Of a stretch of 64,000 bases of DNA, positions 36,512 through 45,077 are shown piece by piece; position 1 is the first letter of the stretch, and every line of letters begins with the position of its first letter. This stretch comes from Spectribacter hydrogenoxidans (lineage in GTDB: Bacteria > Pseudomonadota > Gammaproteobacteria > Nevskiales > Salinisphaeraceae), in NCBI RefSeq assembly GCF_031846275.1, contig NZ_JAVRIB010000009.1, forward strand, positions 96,448 to 160,447, read 5' to 3'. The position numbers and the translations under genes were made by a program. Under the pieces are notes generated by a model that was not told where the DNA came from, ran no database searches, and saw nothing but the letters and a program-made list of their open reading frames with translations.

Positions 36512-37012
36512 ATGTCCGAGCTCGACGTCATAAGAGAGCAAATTGCTTATCTCAAGTTCTGGCAAGGCGTCATGGTGGTTACCGATATCAGTATCATCGG
36601 TTGGCTCATCACAAGCGCTCACCGGGCCGGTGGCGTTACGGTATTACTTGCAATTCTCGGCGTGGCTGCGATCACGCTGGGGAACCTCTGATTTATTCCC
36701 CGCGACCTGCGTTTGTGTCCCAAGCCGCGTCACAACAAGGCGCCCGGCGCCGGCCGTGGCAGGCCCCACGGCCAAGCCGGGCAACGCCGGTGTGGCGTGG
36801 CTTGGGCCAAACCGCTTCGCGGCCGGGCCTTTGCGCGCGTCTGGACGGCGTCATTCGTCGCTTATTTGCATCTAGCAAACCGCACTCCTCATTCCTTGCC
36901 AGCCACGCGCAAAGGACTCCGGCGCAGGCCGCGGGGAATAAATCAGAGATTCCTTATTGTTCTGCTACACCGGCGTATCGAAAAGGCAATTGAAAGTTTG
37001 AGAGCGCTATAA
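36512..37012 (+). pseudogene. Small two-helix membrane protein interrupted by a MITE
   Basis: The first part, MSELDVIREQIAYLKFWQGV then MVVTDISIIGWLITSAHRAG, is a short membrane protein with a coiled N-terminus and two hydrophobic helices. It reaches GVAAITLGNL and stops at a TGA supplied by the element. After the element the same frame continues VLLHRRIEKAIESLRAL to TAA at 37010-37012. Removing exactly 36681-36953 (273 bases, a multiple of three) rejoins AITL-VIVLLHRR, a natural second helix and basic tail. The family is common in bacteria beside the 29-aa gene that follows; no function is known. Confidence 0.85.
36681..36953 (+). mobile_element. MITE-like element, copy 2 (273 bp)
   Basis: Terminal inverted repeats: left GGAACCTCTGATTTATTCCC, right end complement GGAATCTCTGATTTATTCCC, continuing CGCGNCCTGCG. 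The interior is the same as copy 1 (16219-16490), reversed, with scattered substitutions. Each end has an ATTTAT core where copy 1 has ATTCAT, so the two ends of each copy match each other better than they match the other copy. Confidence 0.87.
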
Positions 37013-37014
37013 CG

Positions 37015-37104
37015 ATGGAAACTCTAGCTGCTGTCGTGCTCCTCGTCGTTGCCCTCGTGTTTCTTGGCATCGCAGTGGACGCCACACATCATCCCGATGA
37101 ATAA
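37015..37104 (+). CDS. 29-aa membrane micropeptide
   Basis: METLAAVVLLVVALVFLGIA followed by VDATHHPDE, starting two bases after the interrupted gene. A single hydrophobic helix with an acidic/His tail. The same tail and position recur in the gene pair I recall from other bacteria (helix-hairpin partner then micropeptide). No function is known; conservation of the pair suggests a two-component small membrane complex, now broken by the MITE. Confidence 0.6.
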   Translation: METLAAVVLLVVALVFLGIAVDATHHPDE

Positions 37105-37162
37105 CCTCGGGCTGCTGGCGCCTCGGTGGAGCTGGTTAGTCTGCTTTTGACGGATTGATCGG

Positions 37163-39178
37163 TCAGCGAATCTTCATCCCCGGCGTCGCCCCGCTGTCCG
37201 GCGACAGCAGGAACGGACCACCATCATCCCCGCCGGCGGCCAGCACCATGCCTTCGGATACCCCGAAGCGCATCTTGCGTGGTGCGAGGTTGGCTACCAT
37301 CACCACCAGCCGATTCTCCAGCGTTTCCGGGGCGTAGGCGGCCTTGATGCCGGCGAACACCTGGCGTTCGCCCAACTCCCCGACGTCCAGCGTCAGGCGC
37401 AGCAGCTTGTCGGCGCCTTCCACGTGCTCGGCGCGGGCCACCCGGGCGGCGCGCAGGTCGACCTTGCTGAAGTCGTCGATCTGGATGGTGTTGTCGTCCA
37501 TGGCGGCTTCGTTTTTTTTGTTCGAGTCGGTCGCGGTCAGGTCTTCCTTGCTGGCGGCCAGCATGGCCTCCACGGCGTCGGTATCCACGCGGGTGAGCAG
37601 CGGGCGGAAGGCATTGATGCGGCGGCCGGCGAGATCGCGGCCGGCATCGGCCCAGGTCAGCTCGTCCAGACCGAGGAAGGCCTCGGCGGCGGCGGCCGTG
37701 GCCGGCAGCACCGGTTTCAGGAATACGGTGAGCTGGGCGAATGCGGTGAGGGCGCTGGCGCAGATGGCCTGGAGCTCGCTCTCGCGACCTTCTTCCTTGG
37801 CGATGATCCAGGGCTGGCGCTCGTTCACGTAGGCATTGGCGTCGTCGGCCAGGGCCATGATGCGCCGCATGGCCTGGGCGAACTGGCGGGTTTCGTACAG
37901 TTCGGCGATGTCGTCGGCGGCGTCGGCGAACTGCCGGCACAGGTCCGGCCGGTCGAGTGCCTCGCCCAGTTCCCCGCCGAAGCGCTTGTTGATGAACCCG
38001 GCACAGCGGCTGGCGATGTTGACGTACTTGCCTACCAGGTCGGAATTCACCCGGGCGACGAAGTCCTCCAGGTTGAGGTCCAGGTCCTCAACGCCGGCGC
38101 CGAGCTTGGCGGCGAAGTAGTAGCGCAGGTACTCCGCCGGCAGGTGATCGATGTAGGTGCGGGCGCGGATGAAGGTGCCGCGCGACTTGGACATCTTCTC
38201 GCCGTTGACGGTGAGAAACCCGTGGGCAAACACGCCGTCCGGTGTGCGAAAGCCGGCCCCGTGCAGCATCGCCGGCCAGAACAGGGCGTGGAAGTAGACG
38301 ATATCCTTGCCGATGAAGTGGTACACCTCGGCGTCGGAGTCCGGCGTCCAGTAGCCGTCGAAATCGCGGCCGGTGCGCTCGCACAGATTTTTCAGGCTGG
38401 CCATGTAGCCGATCGGCGCGTCCAGCCAGACGTAGAAGTACTTGTCCTCGGTGCCGGGGATGCGGAAGCCGAAGTAGGGGGCGTCGCGGGAGATGTCCCA
38501 GTCCTTGAGCCCGGCCTCGAACCATTCGCCGAGCTTGCGCTGCGTGGCCTCCTGCAGATGGCCGCCGGCGGTCCACTCGCGCAGGAAGGTTTCGAAGTCG
38601 CCGAGCTGGAAGAAGTAGTGCTCGGAAGCCTTCTCCACCGGGGTGACCCCGGACAGCGCCGACACCGGGTTCTTGAGGTCGGTGGGCTGGTAGGTGGCGC
38701 CGCAGGATTCGCAGGAATCACCATACTGGTCGGCCGCCCCGCAACGCGGGCATTCGCCGCGGATGAAGCGGTCCGGCAGGAACATCTGCTTGTCCGGATC
38801 GAAGGCCTGCGAGATGGTGCGCCGGGCGATGTGGCCGGCGGCGTTCAGGCGTTCGTAGATGTCCGCGGCCAGCGTGCGGTTTTCCGGCGAATGGGTGGAG
38901 TGATAGTTGTCGAACGACACCAGGAAGGCGTCGAAGTCGGCCTTGTGCTCGGCGGCGAAACGCTCGATCAGGGCTTCCGGCTTGATGCCCTCCTTGCGGG
39001 CCGCCAGCATGATCGGGGTGCCGTGAGCGTCGTCGGCGCAGACGTACACGCAGTCGTGGCCGCGCAGCCGCTGGAAGCGCACCCAGATATCGGTCTGGAT
39101 GTACTCCACCAGGTGGCCGAGATGGATGGCGCCGTTGGCGTAGGGCAGGGCGCTGGTGACCAGTATCTTGCGGGACAT
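37163..39178 (-). CDS. metG: Methionyl-tRNA synthetase
   Basis: Charges tRNA-Met. The 671-aa class I synthetase has the HIGH-type motif in PYANGAIHLGHLVEY, a zinc knuckle CPRCGAADQYGDSCESCGATY region (cysteines at C-x2-C and C-x2-C), KMSKS in GEKMSKSRGTFI, and WxxG-type anticodon-binding helices. The C-terminal 110 residues (IQIDDFSKVDLRAARVARAE onwards) form the EMAP-II/Trbp111-like tRNA-binding dimerisation domain, making it the full-length E. coli type. Confidence 0.97.
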   Translation of the reverse strand: MSRKILVTSALPYANGAIHLGHLVEYIQTDIWVRFQRLRGHDCVYVCADDAHGTPIMLAARKEGIKPEALIERFAAEHKADFDAFLVSFDNYHSTHSPENRTLAADIYERLNAAGHIARRTISQAFDPDKQMFLPDRFIRGECPRCGAADQYGDSCESCGATYQPTDLKNPVSALSGVTPVEKASEHYFFQLGDFETFLREWTAGGHLQEATQRKLGEWFEAGLKDWDISRDAPYFGFRIPGTEDKYFYVWLDAPIGYMASLKNLCERTGRDFDGYWTPDSDAEVYHFIGKDIVYFHALFWPAMLHGAGFRTPDGVFAHGFLTVNGEKMSKSRGTFIRARTYIDHLPAEYLRYYFAAKLGAGVEDLDLNLEDFVARVNSDLVGKYVNIASRCAGFINKRFGGELGEALDRPDLCRQFADAADDIAELYETRQFAQAMRRIMALADDANAYVNERQPWIIAKEEGRESELQAICASALTAFAQLTVFLKPVLPATAAAAEAFLGLDELTWADAGRDLAGRRINAFRPLLTRVDTDAVEAMLAASKEDLTATDSNKKNEAAMDDNTIQIDDFSKVDLRAARVARAEHVEGADKLLRLTLDVGELGERQVFAGIKAAYAPETLENRLVVMVANLAPRKMRFGVSEGMVLAAGGDDGGPFLLSPDSGATPGMKIR

Positions 39179-39242
39179 GCAGGCTGTTTCGGGGCCGGAT
39201 CAACCGCCGATTATGCCACAGGGCGCCTGCTGCTCCGGGGCG

Positions 39243-40007
39243 TCAGCGCTCGATCTGCAGGGCCCGGAAATTCACGTAGATCAGCCGCACCAGGGTGTAT
39301 TCGAAGGGCGAGCCGGTCTGGTAGTAGCGGAAATCCTGGCGTTCGCGAGTGTCGAGTGCGTACGCGGTCCAGTAGGCCACGCGCCGGCCCGGGTTGCCGG
39401 ATAGCAGCAAGGGATCGATGGCGAACTCAATGCCGAAATCCGCCGCCAGCCCGCCGGTGTCGCGCAGGGTGGACGGCCCCAGCAGCGGCAGCACCAGATA
39501 GGGGCCCGGCCCCATGCCCCAGGCGCCCAGCGTCTGACCGAAGTCCTCGTCGCGGCGCGCCAGGCCAAGGTCGGTGGCCGGGTCCATCAGGCCCGCCACC
39601 CCCAGCGTGGAATTGACCAGGAAGCGGCCCAGCGTCACCGCTGCGTCGTGGCCCTTGCCCTGCAACAGCGTGTTGGCAAAGGTGACGATCTCGCCGATGT
39701 TGTCGAAGAAGTTGGAGACGCCCTGGCGTGCCGGGGGCGGCGCCACCGTGCGGTAGACGTCCAGCGCCGGCAGCAGCACATAGCGGTCGGCCAGGGCGTT
39801 GAAACGGTAGACACGCTGGTTGAACGGTTCCAGCGGGTCATAGATGGCCAGGGGATTGGCGGTGGTGTCTTCCGCGTCGCGTGCCGCCGGGGTTTCCGGT
39901 TGCACCGTGGCCGGGGGCGGCGGCGTGCCGGCGCAGCCGGCCAGTAGCACCGCGAGGCAAATGCCGAGTAGGGCGGGATTCATCCCGCCTTGCCGATGCC
40001 AGATCAT
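39243..40007 (-). CDS. mlaA: MlaA-family outer-membrane lipoprotein
   Basis: Removes mislocalised phospholipid from the outer leaflet and hands it to the Mla pathway. The 254-aa protein has a lipobox LLAGC (Cys25), then the VacJ core: DPLEPFNQRVYRFNALADRY, QGVSNFFDNIGEIVTFANTL, FLVNSTLGVAGLMDPA, DFGQTLGAWGMGPGPYLVLP, LLGPSTLRDTGG. The ATG at 40007 overlaps the upstream stop by four bases. An ATTCAT palindrome lies inside the coding sequence and encodes part of the signal peptide (GMNPA). No mlaBCDEF genes are adjacent. Confidence 0.94.
   Translation of the reverse strand: MIWHRQGGMNPALLGICLAVLLAGCAGTPPPPATVQPETPAARDAEDTTANPLAIYDPLEPFNQRVYRFNALADRYVLLPALDVYRTVAPPPARQGVSNFFDNIGEIVTFANTLLQGKGHDAAVTLGRFLVNSTLGVAGLMDPATDLGLARRDEDFGQTLGAWGMGPGPYLVLPLLGPSTLRDTGGLAADFGIEFAIDPLLLSGNPGRRVAYWTAYALDTRERQDFRYYQTGSPFEYTLVRLIYVNFRALQIER
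39972..39989. repeat. ATTCAT-family palindrome inside mlaA
   Basis: GGCGGGATTCATCCCGCC, perfect, with the TAGGGC context. Read on the minus strand it supplies codons for residues 7-12 of MlaA, including an alternative ATG (39983). Confidence 0.85.
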
Positions 40008-41317
40008 GGCCGAAAGAACTCCCGGATGGCACCGATCACGTCACGATGCGCGAGATTGCCCATGTGCCCGCCGTGGGGAAAGATCGTGGCCCGCTCGCCG
40101 AAGGTCCGGCGCAGGAAGTCGACTTCCCCGCGGTCGAGAATGATCTCGTCCGCGCTCGTGATCACGCCCATGTGCCCGGCGCGCTTCAGGTAGGGCTGGA
40201 TGCGCGCCAGCCGGCCTTCTCGGATCAGCGCGTCGCGCGTGAGTTGCCGGCCGTCCTTGTTGTAGTAGGGCAGCAGCAGTTCGTCGATGTAGTCGGCGAA
40301 GGACATGCCGAAGGAGCGCACCAGATAGGTGTCGAGGCTGGTGAAGGTGCCGGGTTCGCGTGCCACCGGCACGATCACGCCGCTGTTACTGAGCAGGTCG
40401 GCGGCGAAGTTCATGTTGGCCAGCCACAGGCGGAAGGCCAGGCCGATGATGGCGGCGATGTCCTGCTCGCGGGTTTCGGTGGCGAGATAGGCCTGATAGA
40501 GGAAATCCTCGTTGAACTCGATCGGATCCTCGCCGGCATAGATCTGCCGGAAACGCCCCAGCGCCTGTTCCAGGAACGCCGGCAGCCCGGCGATACCCTG
40601 TTCCAGCCCGGTATCGAACAGCCGATCCATGCGGCGGACGGAGGCATACAGGTCCACTGCGGGGTTGATCAGCAGTACCCGCTCGAAGCCGAAAACCTGT
40701 TCCTGCCGATCCCGCTGATCGACGAACGCCGCCTGCAGGCCGCCGAGACTGTAGCCGGTCAGGGAAAAGCCGGTGATCCGGACGCGCTCGGGCAGGTCGT
40801 CGCGAACTGCCTGCATGAAGCGATATATATCCGCCACGTCGTTGTTCATGCGGCCGGGCACCGGATGGGTGGCCGCGCCCAGCATGAACCCCACGCTGGT
40901 GGGTGAGGGCAGGGTGACGACGTGATAGCCCTCGGTGTAAAGCGCCCGGGCGATCACATCGCTCTTGGCACTCTTGGCCCCGGCGCCGGTGCCGGCGAGG
41001 ATGAACATCAGCGGGGCCGGTTCGTCCTGGGCGATCAGGCCGTATTCCAGCGGCACGGCATAGGCCAGTGGGGACGGCACCGGGCGTTCCACCAGCGGGG
41101 CCAGCGTTCGGGATTCCCGTGGCAAATCGGTGGGCAGGCTGGCGCGATAGGCCTTCGGGGTGCCCACCACGGTCGCGGCCAGCGGGTCGTCGATGGGATA
41201 GGCCCCGTCACCGGCTGCGGCACTGGCGGCCGTGTGGGCCAGCAGGCCGATCAGCAGCGTGGCCGCAGCGGTCCGGGCGTGCCGGCGGAACGAGACTGGC
41301 GGAAACGTCGGAACCAT
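40004..41317 (-). CDS. Exported serine alpha/beta hydrolase coupled to mlaA
   Basis: Protein of 437 aa with a signal peptide (TAAATLLIGLLAHTAASAAA, 16-35). Fold: oxyanion strand LMFILAGTGAGAKS (103-116), nucleophile elbow TGYSLGGLQA with Ser190, a helical cap around 240-340, then ITSADEIILD and the final His in FPHGGHMGNLAH. Its stop overlaps the mlaA start (ATGA), indicating joint expression. A lipase or acyl-transfer role on phospholipid removed by MlaA is an attractive inference without direct evidence. Confidence 0.8.
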   Translation of the reverse strand: MVPTFPPVSFRRHARTAAATLLIGLLAHTAASAAAGDGAYPIDDPLAATVVGTPKAYRASLPTDLPRESRTLAPLVERPVPSPLAYAVPLEYGLIAQDEPAPLMFILAGTGAGAKSAKSDVIARALYTEGYHVVTLPSPTSVGFMLGAATHPVPGRMNNDVADIYRFMQAVRDDLPERVRITGFSLTGYSLGGLQAAFVDQRDRQEQVFGFERVLLINPAVDLYASVRRMDRLFDTGLEQGIAGLPAFLEQALGRFRQIYAGEDPIEFNEDFLYQAYLATETREQDIAAIIGLAFRLWLANMNFAADLLSNSGVIVPVAREPGTFTSLDTYLVRSFGMSFADYIDELLLPYYNKDGRQLTRDALIREGRLARIQPYLKRAGHMGVITSADEIILDRGEVDFLRRTFGERATIFPHGGHMGNLAHRDVIGAIREFFRP

Positions 41318-41360
41318 GCGGGGGACGGTCTGCCCTGGCGGTTTGGCGGTATCAAAACAG

Positions 41361-41387
41361 CGCGCCGGCGTGGTGGGCGCCGGCGCG
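41361..41387 (-). terminator. Possible terminator between DUF3108 gene and hydrolase
   Basis: CGCGCCGGCG, six-base loop, CGCCGGCGCG, followed on the minus strand by CTGTTTTG. A second stem, CCGCGCGA-TCT-TCGCGCGG, is at 41402-41420. They separate the purM-purN-DUF3108 unit from the mlaA unit. Confidence 0.5.
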
Positions 41388-41468
41388 TGAGTGTATCGAT
41401 TCCGCGCGATCTTCGCGCGGCGGGAAACGTCAGACCCGTGATTCCCCGGGCAAGTTCACCGGGAACCC

Positions 41469-42200
41469 CTAGATGCTGCCCCCGCTTTCGTCCATGCGCT
41501 CCACCGACTGCAGGTCCAGCCGGATCTGGGTGCTGCCATCCTTGCGGTGTTCCACCCGCACCGGCAGGAAGTCGAGGGCCGGGGCCGCCCAGAACACCAG
41601 CTGCTTGTCGCCGTCGTCCACGCGGGCCAGCCGGATGGTCTTGAAGCTGCCGGCCGCGGTTTCCACGCTCGGGCCCTCGGATACCGCCAGGCGATAGGTC
41701 TTGATCTCGTCCTCATCCACCACCGTGAACTCGCGGGCGCCCGCCTCGGCAGGATTTTCCGCATCGGCCAGCCAGCGGCGGGCGGCGATCTGCAGCAGGA
41801 ACGGATCCACTGCGTCGGCCGGGACGTCGAAGGCCTCGCCGCCATTGTGGCTGGCGGTGGCTTCGGCGGGATTGAAACTGAGCTGGTAGCTGTCCTCGGC
41901 ATCGTCGGCTTCGTGATGACGGAACTGGCGCGGGGACAGGTCGCCGCTGTCGGTGACGCAGAAGCGGGAATCGTCGGTCACGGTGCCGATCAGCAGCGCC
42001 GCCAGGCCGCTGGGGTTGGCTACCCCGTGCCAGCGCCAGCAGCCGTTGTCGCGGCTGAGTTCGAAGGTGGCCTCGCCCAGGCCGATGATGCCGTGCGAGG
42101 CGCGGTAGGTGGCGGTGAACGGTGACAGCACCGCCGCCTGCGCGGGAACCACGGCCAGCAGGCCGAGGGCAATCAGGCTATGTCGAATCGCAGTCCACAT
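41469..42200 (-). CDS. DUF3108 exported protein
   Basis: Protein of 243 aa from ATG 42200, with signal peptide HSLIALGLLAVVPAQA. The mature part matches DUF3108: LSPFTATYRASHGIIGLGEA, a run of antiparallel strands, YQLSFNPAEATAS, VDPFLLQIAARRWLAD, and TIRLARVDDGDKQLVFWAAP. DUF3108 proteins are periplasmic beta-barrel-like with no settled role. The gene overlaps the end of purN by 23 bases, an association with purM-purN that recurs in gammaproteobacteria. Confidence 0.88.
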   Translation of the reverse strand: MWTAIRHSLIALGLLAVVPAQAAVLSPFTATYRASHGIIGLGEATFELSRDNGCWRWHGVANPSGLAALLIGTVTDDSRFCVTDSGDLSPRQFRHHEADDAEDSYQLSFNPAEATASHNGGEAFDVPADAVDPFLLQIAARRWLADAENPAEAGAREFTVVDEDEIKTYRLAVSEGPSVETAAGSFKTIRLARVDDGDKQLVFWAAPALDFLPVRVEHRKDGSTQIRLDLQSVERMDESGGSI

Positions 42201-42825
42201 GAATCGGTGCCTCCAGGGGCCGGTTGTCCATCCGCACACGACCGTCGGCAAAATCGACCCGACCGCTTGCCAGCCAGCCCAGTGCCTGCGGGTAGATGCG
42301 GGTTTCCACCTGGTGCATTACCCGATCAGCGAGGCTGGTCGGCGTGTCCTGTGCGGCCACCGCGATGCTGCCCTGCAGGATGCCCGGGCCGGCGTCCAGG
42401 TCTGCCGTGACCAAATGCACGGTGGCGCCGTGTCGGGCATCGCCGGCGGCCAGCGCGCGGCGGTGCGTGTCCAGCCCCCGATGCCTGGGTAGCAGCGAGG
42501 GATGGATGTTGACGAGCCTGCCCGCGAACTGCTGAACGAAAGCTGAATCGAGAATGCGCATGTAGCCGGCCAGCACCACCCAGTCGGGGTTCTCGGCGGC
42601 CACGTGGCGGGCCAGCTCGGCATCGAAGGCGGCGCGCGAGGAAAAGCCCTTCGGCTGCAGCACGGTACCGGGCACACTCGACCGCGCCGCAATATCCAGC
42701 GCGGGAATTCCGGGACGATTGGTGATGACCCGCGTGATGTCCAGCGGCAGGGTGCCGGCCTCGCGCGCTGCCAGTAGCGCCTGCAGATTGCGGCCCCGGC
42801 CGGAGACCAGCACGACGGCTCGCAT
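42178..42825 (-). CDS. purN: Phosphoribosylglycinamide formyltransferase
   Basis: Transfers formyl from 10-formyl-THF to GAR in purine synthesis. The 215-aa protein starts MRAVVLVSGRGRNLQALLAA (phosphate loop) and contains AGYMRIL, the catalytic VNIHPSLLPRHRGLDTHRRA (Asn and His), and GATVHLVTADLDAGPGI (catalytic Asp). Its ATG shares one base with the purM stop (TGATG), so it is coupled to the gene for the preceding enzyme in the same pathway region. Confidence 0.95.
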   Translation of the reverse strand: MRAVVLVSGRGRNLQALLAAREAGTLPLDITRVITNRPGIPALDIAARSSVPGTVLQPKGFSSRAAFDAELARHVAAENPDWVVLAGYMRILDSAFVQQFAGRLVNIHPSLLPRHRGLDTHRRALAAGDARHGATVHLVTADLDAGPGILQGSIAVAAQDTPTSLADRVMHQVETRIYPQALGWLASGRVDFADGRVRMDNRPLEAPIHVDCDST

Positions 42826-43865
42826 CAAGTCAGTCGAACCGCGTCGTCCTGCTGGTCGCGCGCGAGGATCTCGCCGATCTCGAACACCGTCTCGCCGGCG
42901 GCCTCGAAGGCGGCCCGGACGGCGGCTGCCTGACCGGCGTCCACCACCACCGCCATGCCGATGCCGCCGTTGAAGGTGCGCTGCATCTCGGCGTCACTGA
43001 TGCCGCCGGCGTCCTGCAGCCAGCCGAACAGCGCCGGCCGCGGCCAGCTGTCGGCGCGCAGCCGGGCACCGCAGTGGGCCGGCAGGACCCGGGCGAGATT
43101 TTCCGCCAGGCCGCCGCCGGTGATGTGGGCCAGACCCTTTAGTGGATGCCGGGTCATCACCTCGCGCACGGCGGCGACGTAGATGCGGGTGGGGGCGAGC
43201 AGGGCGTCCGCGAGGGTGGCGTCCCCCAGCGGTTGGTCGAGCCGCTGGCCGCTGACTTCCAGCACCTTGCGGATCAGCGAGTAGCCGTTTGAATGGGCGC
43301 CGGAGGAGGCCAGGCCCAGCACCACGTCGCCCGGCGCAATGCCCGAGCCGTCGATGATCGCCTCGCGTTCGGCCACCCCGACGCAGAATCCGGCCAGGTC
43401 GAAATCGCCGGGCGCGTACATGCCGGGCATTTCCGCGGTTTCCCCGCCGATCAGCGCCATGCCCGACATTTCGCAGCCGCGGGCGATGCTCCGGATCACC
43501 TCGGCGGCAATCTCGGCGTCCAGCCTGGCGGTGGCGTAGTAATCGAGGAAGAACAGCGGTTCGGCGCCAGCCACCAGGACGTCGTTCACGCACATGGCCA
43601 CCAGATCAATACCGATGCCGTCGAACCGGCCGGCCTCGATCGCCAGCCGCAGCTTGGTGCCCACGCCGTCGGTGCCGGAAACCAGCACCGGCTCGCGATA
43701 GCGCTCGATGGGCACGCGGAACAGGCCGCCGAAGCCGCCCAGTCCGCCGATGACCTCCGGGCGCTGGGTGGCCGCGACGGCGGGCTTGATGGCATCGACC
43801 AGGGCGTTGCCGGCATCGATGTCAACGCCGGCGTCGCGGTAGCTCAGGGAAGGGCGATCGCTCAA
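42825..43865 (-). CDS. purM: Phosphoribosylformylglycinamidine cyclo-ligase
   Basis: AIR synthetase, ATP-dependent ring closure of FGAM. About 346 aa from TTG 43865 (LSDRPSLSYRDAGVDIDAGN); the frame is open to 43943 but those residues lack similarity and PurM is usually about 345. Motifs: VSGTDGVGTKLRLAIEAGRF, IGIDLVAMCVNDVLVAGAEP, FFLDYYATARLD, LIGGETAEMPGMY, and HITGGGLAENLARVLP. The start codon is inferred from length. Divergent from the DUF2066 gene. Confidence 0.95.
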   Translation of the reverse strand: MSDRPSLSYRDAGVDIDAGNALVDAIKPAVAATQRPEVIGGLGGFGGLFRVPIERYREPVLVSGTDGVGTKLRLAIEAGRFDGIGIDLVAMCVNDVLVAGAEPLFFLDYYATARLDAEIAAEVIRSIARGCEMSGMALIGGETAEMPGMYAPGDFDLAGFCVGVAEREAIIDGSGIAPGDVVLGLASSGAHSNGYSLIRKVLEVSGQRLDQPLGDATLADALLAPTRIYVAAVREVMTRHPLKGLAHITGGGLAENLARVLPAHCGARLRADSWPRPALFGWLQDAGGISDAEMQRTFNGGIGMAVVVDAGQAAAVRAAFEAAGETVFEIGEILARDQQDDAVRLT

Positions 43866-43941
43866 GGCAGGGCTCGCTGCAGAGTCGGGGTGAATGGGCG
43901 CGGAGCGGGGCAGGCCGCATGGTATTGTAGCGCAGCGATTC

Positions 43942-45069
43942 ATGCCTTCGTCGATGATGCCTGTATTCCGGCTGCTGCCCCTCGTTGTCTGTCTGTTGTT
44001 CGCCCTGCCCGCCGCCGCGGTGGAGGTGGCCGACCTCTACGGCGCGGAGGTGGAAGCCGCCGACCAGAGCGAGCAGACGCGTGAGGGCGCGCTGCGCCAG
44101 GCGCTGGGGCTGGTGCTGGTCCGGGTGACCGGAGACCGTGCCGTGACCGAGCGCAGCGGCGTGGCCGGCATTCTCGAACAGGCCGACGATCTGGTGCAGC
44201 AGTACGGCTATCAGGGGAGCGATGCCTCGGGGGTGACGCTGCGGGTGTCATTCGAACCCACGGCGGTCAACGCGGCGCTGCGGGATGCCGGTATTGCGGT
44301 CTGGGGCCGCGAACGGCCGGCAACCATGCCCTGGGTGGCGATGGCTGCCGACGGGCTGCTCACCGAGTCAACGCCGGCCGACGGCATCGAGGCCATGCGC
44401 GAGGCGGCGCGTGCTCGCGGGCTGCCGCTGCAATTGCCGCGCGCGGGCGAGGCCGAGCGCGGCCGGGTGACGCCGGCCGATATCGCCAGCGGCAACGATG
44501 CCCGGCTGATGTCGGTGGCCCGCGGCTACGGCACCGCCAACCTGCTGGTCGGCCGCATCGGCAGCGAGGGTGGTTCCTGGGGTGGCCGCTGGCGTCTGCT
44601 CAGCGACGGCACCGAGCTGGCCAGCTGGCAGGGCGCGGCGGATTCGCGTCCGGCGCTGCTGGCCGAGGCCCTGCACCGGGTGGCCGATATTTACGCCCGA
44701 ACCTACGCGGCGCGCGATGGCGCCACCTCGACGACGGCATCCGGCGGCGGATCGGGCGGCACCGGCGCGGTGGGGGCGTTCGATCCGGGTGACGACGGCG
44801 TACTGGTCGCGATCAGCAATGTTGCCGGCGCCAGCGACTACAACCGCGTGGCCGCCCATCTGGCCGACATCGGGGTGGTGGAATGGCTGTCGCCGGCGCT
44901 GGTGCGCGAGGACATGGTGCTGTTCCGCGTCAAGGTCACCGGTGGCAGCGGGGTGTTGGACCGCAACATCGACCTGGCCGACTGGCTGCGCCGGGACCGG
45001 GATGCCACCCGGCAGGCCGAGGGCCTGAGCCGCGGCGGCGCGGCTCTGGGTTACCGGCTGAGCCGCTGA
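43942..45069 (+). CDS. DUF2066 exported protein
   Basis: Protein of 375 aa with signal peptide LLPLVVCLLFALPAAA. DUF2066 pattern: VADLYGAEVEAADQSEQTRE, ALRQALGLVLVRVTGDRAVT, LVQQYGYQ, then LRVSFEPTAVNAALRDAGIA, WGRERPATMPWVAM, and later SDGTELASWQG. A low-complexity Ser/Gly/Thr linker (about 255-275) precedes a C-terminal domain, GVLVAISNVAGASDYNRVAA. The gene commonly sits between purM and perM/hda, as here, but has no assigned function. Confidence 0.88.
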   Translation: MPSSMMPVFRLLPLVVCLLFALPAAAVEVADLYGAEVEAADQSEQTREGALRQALGLVLVRVTGDRAVTERSGVAGILEQADDLVQQYGYQGSDASGVTLRVSFEPTAVNAALRDAGIAVWGRERPATMPWVAMAADGLLTESTPADGIEAMREAARARGLPLQLPRAGEAERGRVTPADIASGNDARLMSVARGYGTANLLVGRIGSEGGSWGGRWRLLSDGTELASWQGAADSRPALLAEALHRVADIYARTYAARDGATSTTASGGGSGGTGAVGAFDPGDDGVLVAISNVAGASDYNRVAAHLADIGVVEWLSPALVREDMVLFRVKVTGGSGVLDRNIDLADWLRRDRDATRQAEGLSRGGAALGYRLSR

Positions 45070-45077
45070 CGCCGTCC

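Noticed and set aside
36179..36622. Long form (147 aa) of the BrnA-like antitoxin
   Set aside because: The extra N-terminal part is antisense to the small membrane gene, and similarity begins only at the ATG at 36370.
37424..39616. 730-residue frame opposite metG and mlaA
   Set aside because: Spans two well-supported genes on the other strand and has no domain.
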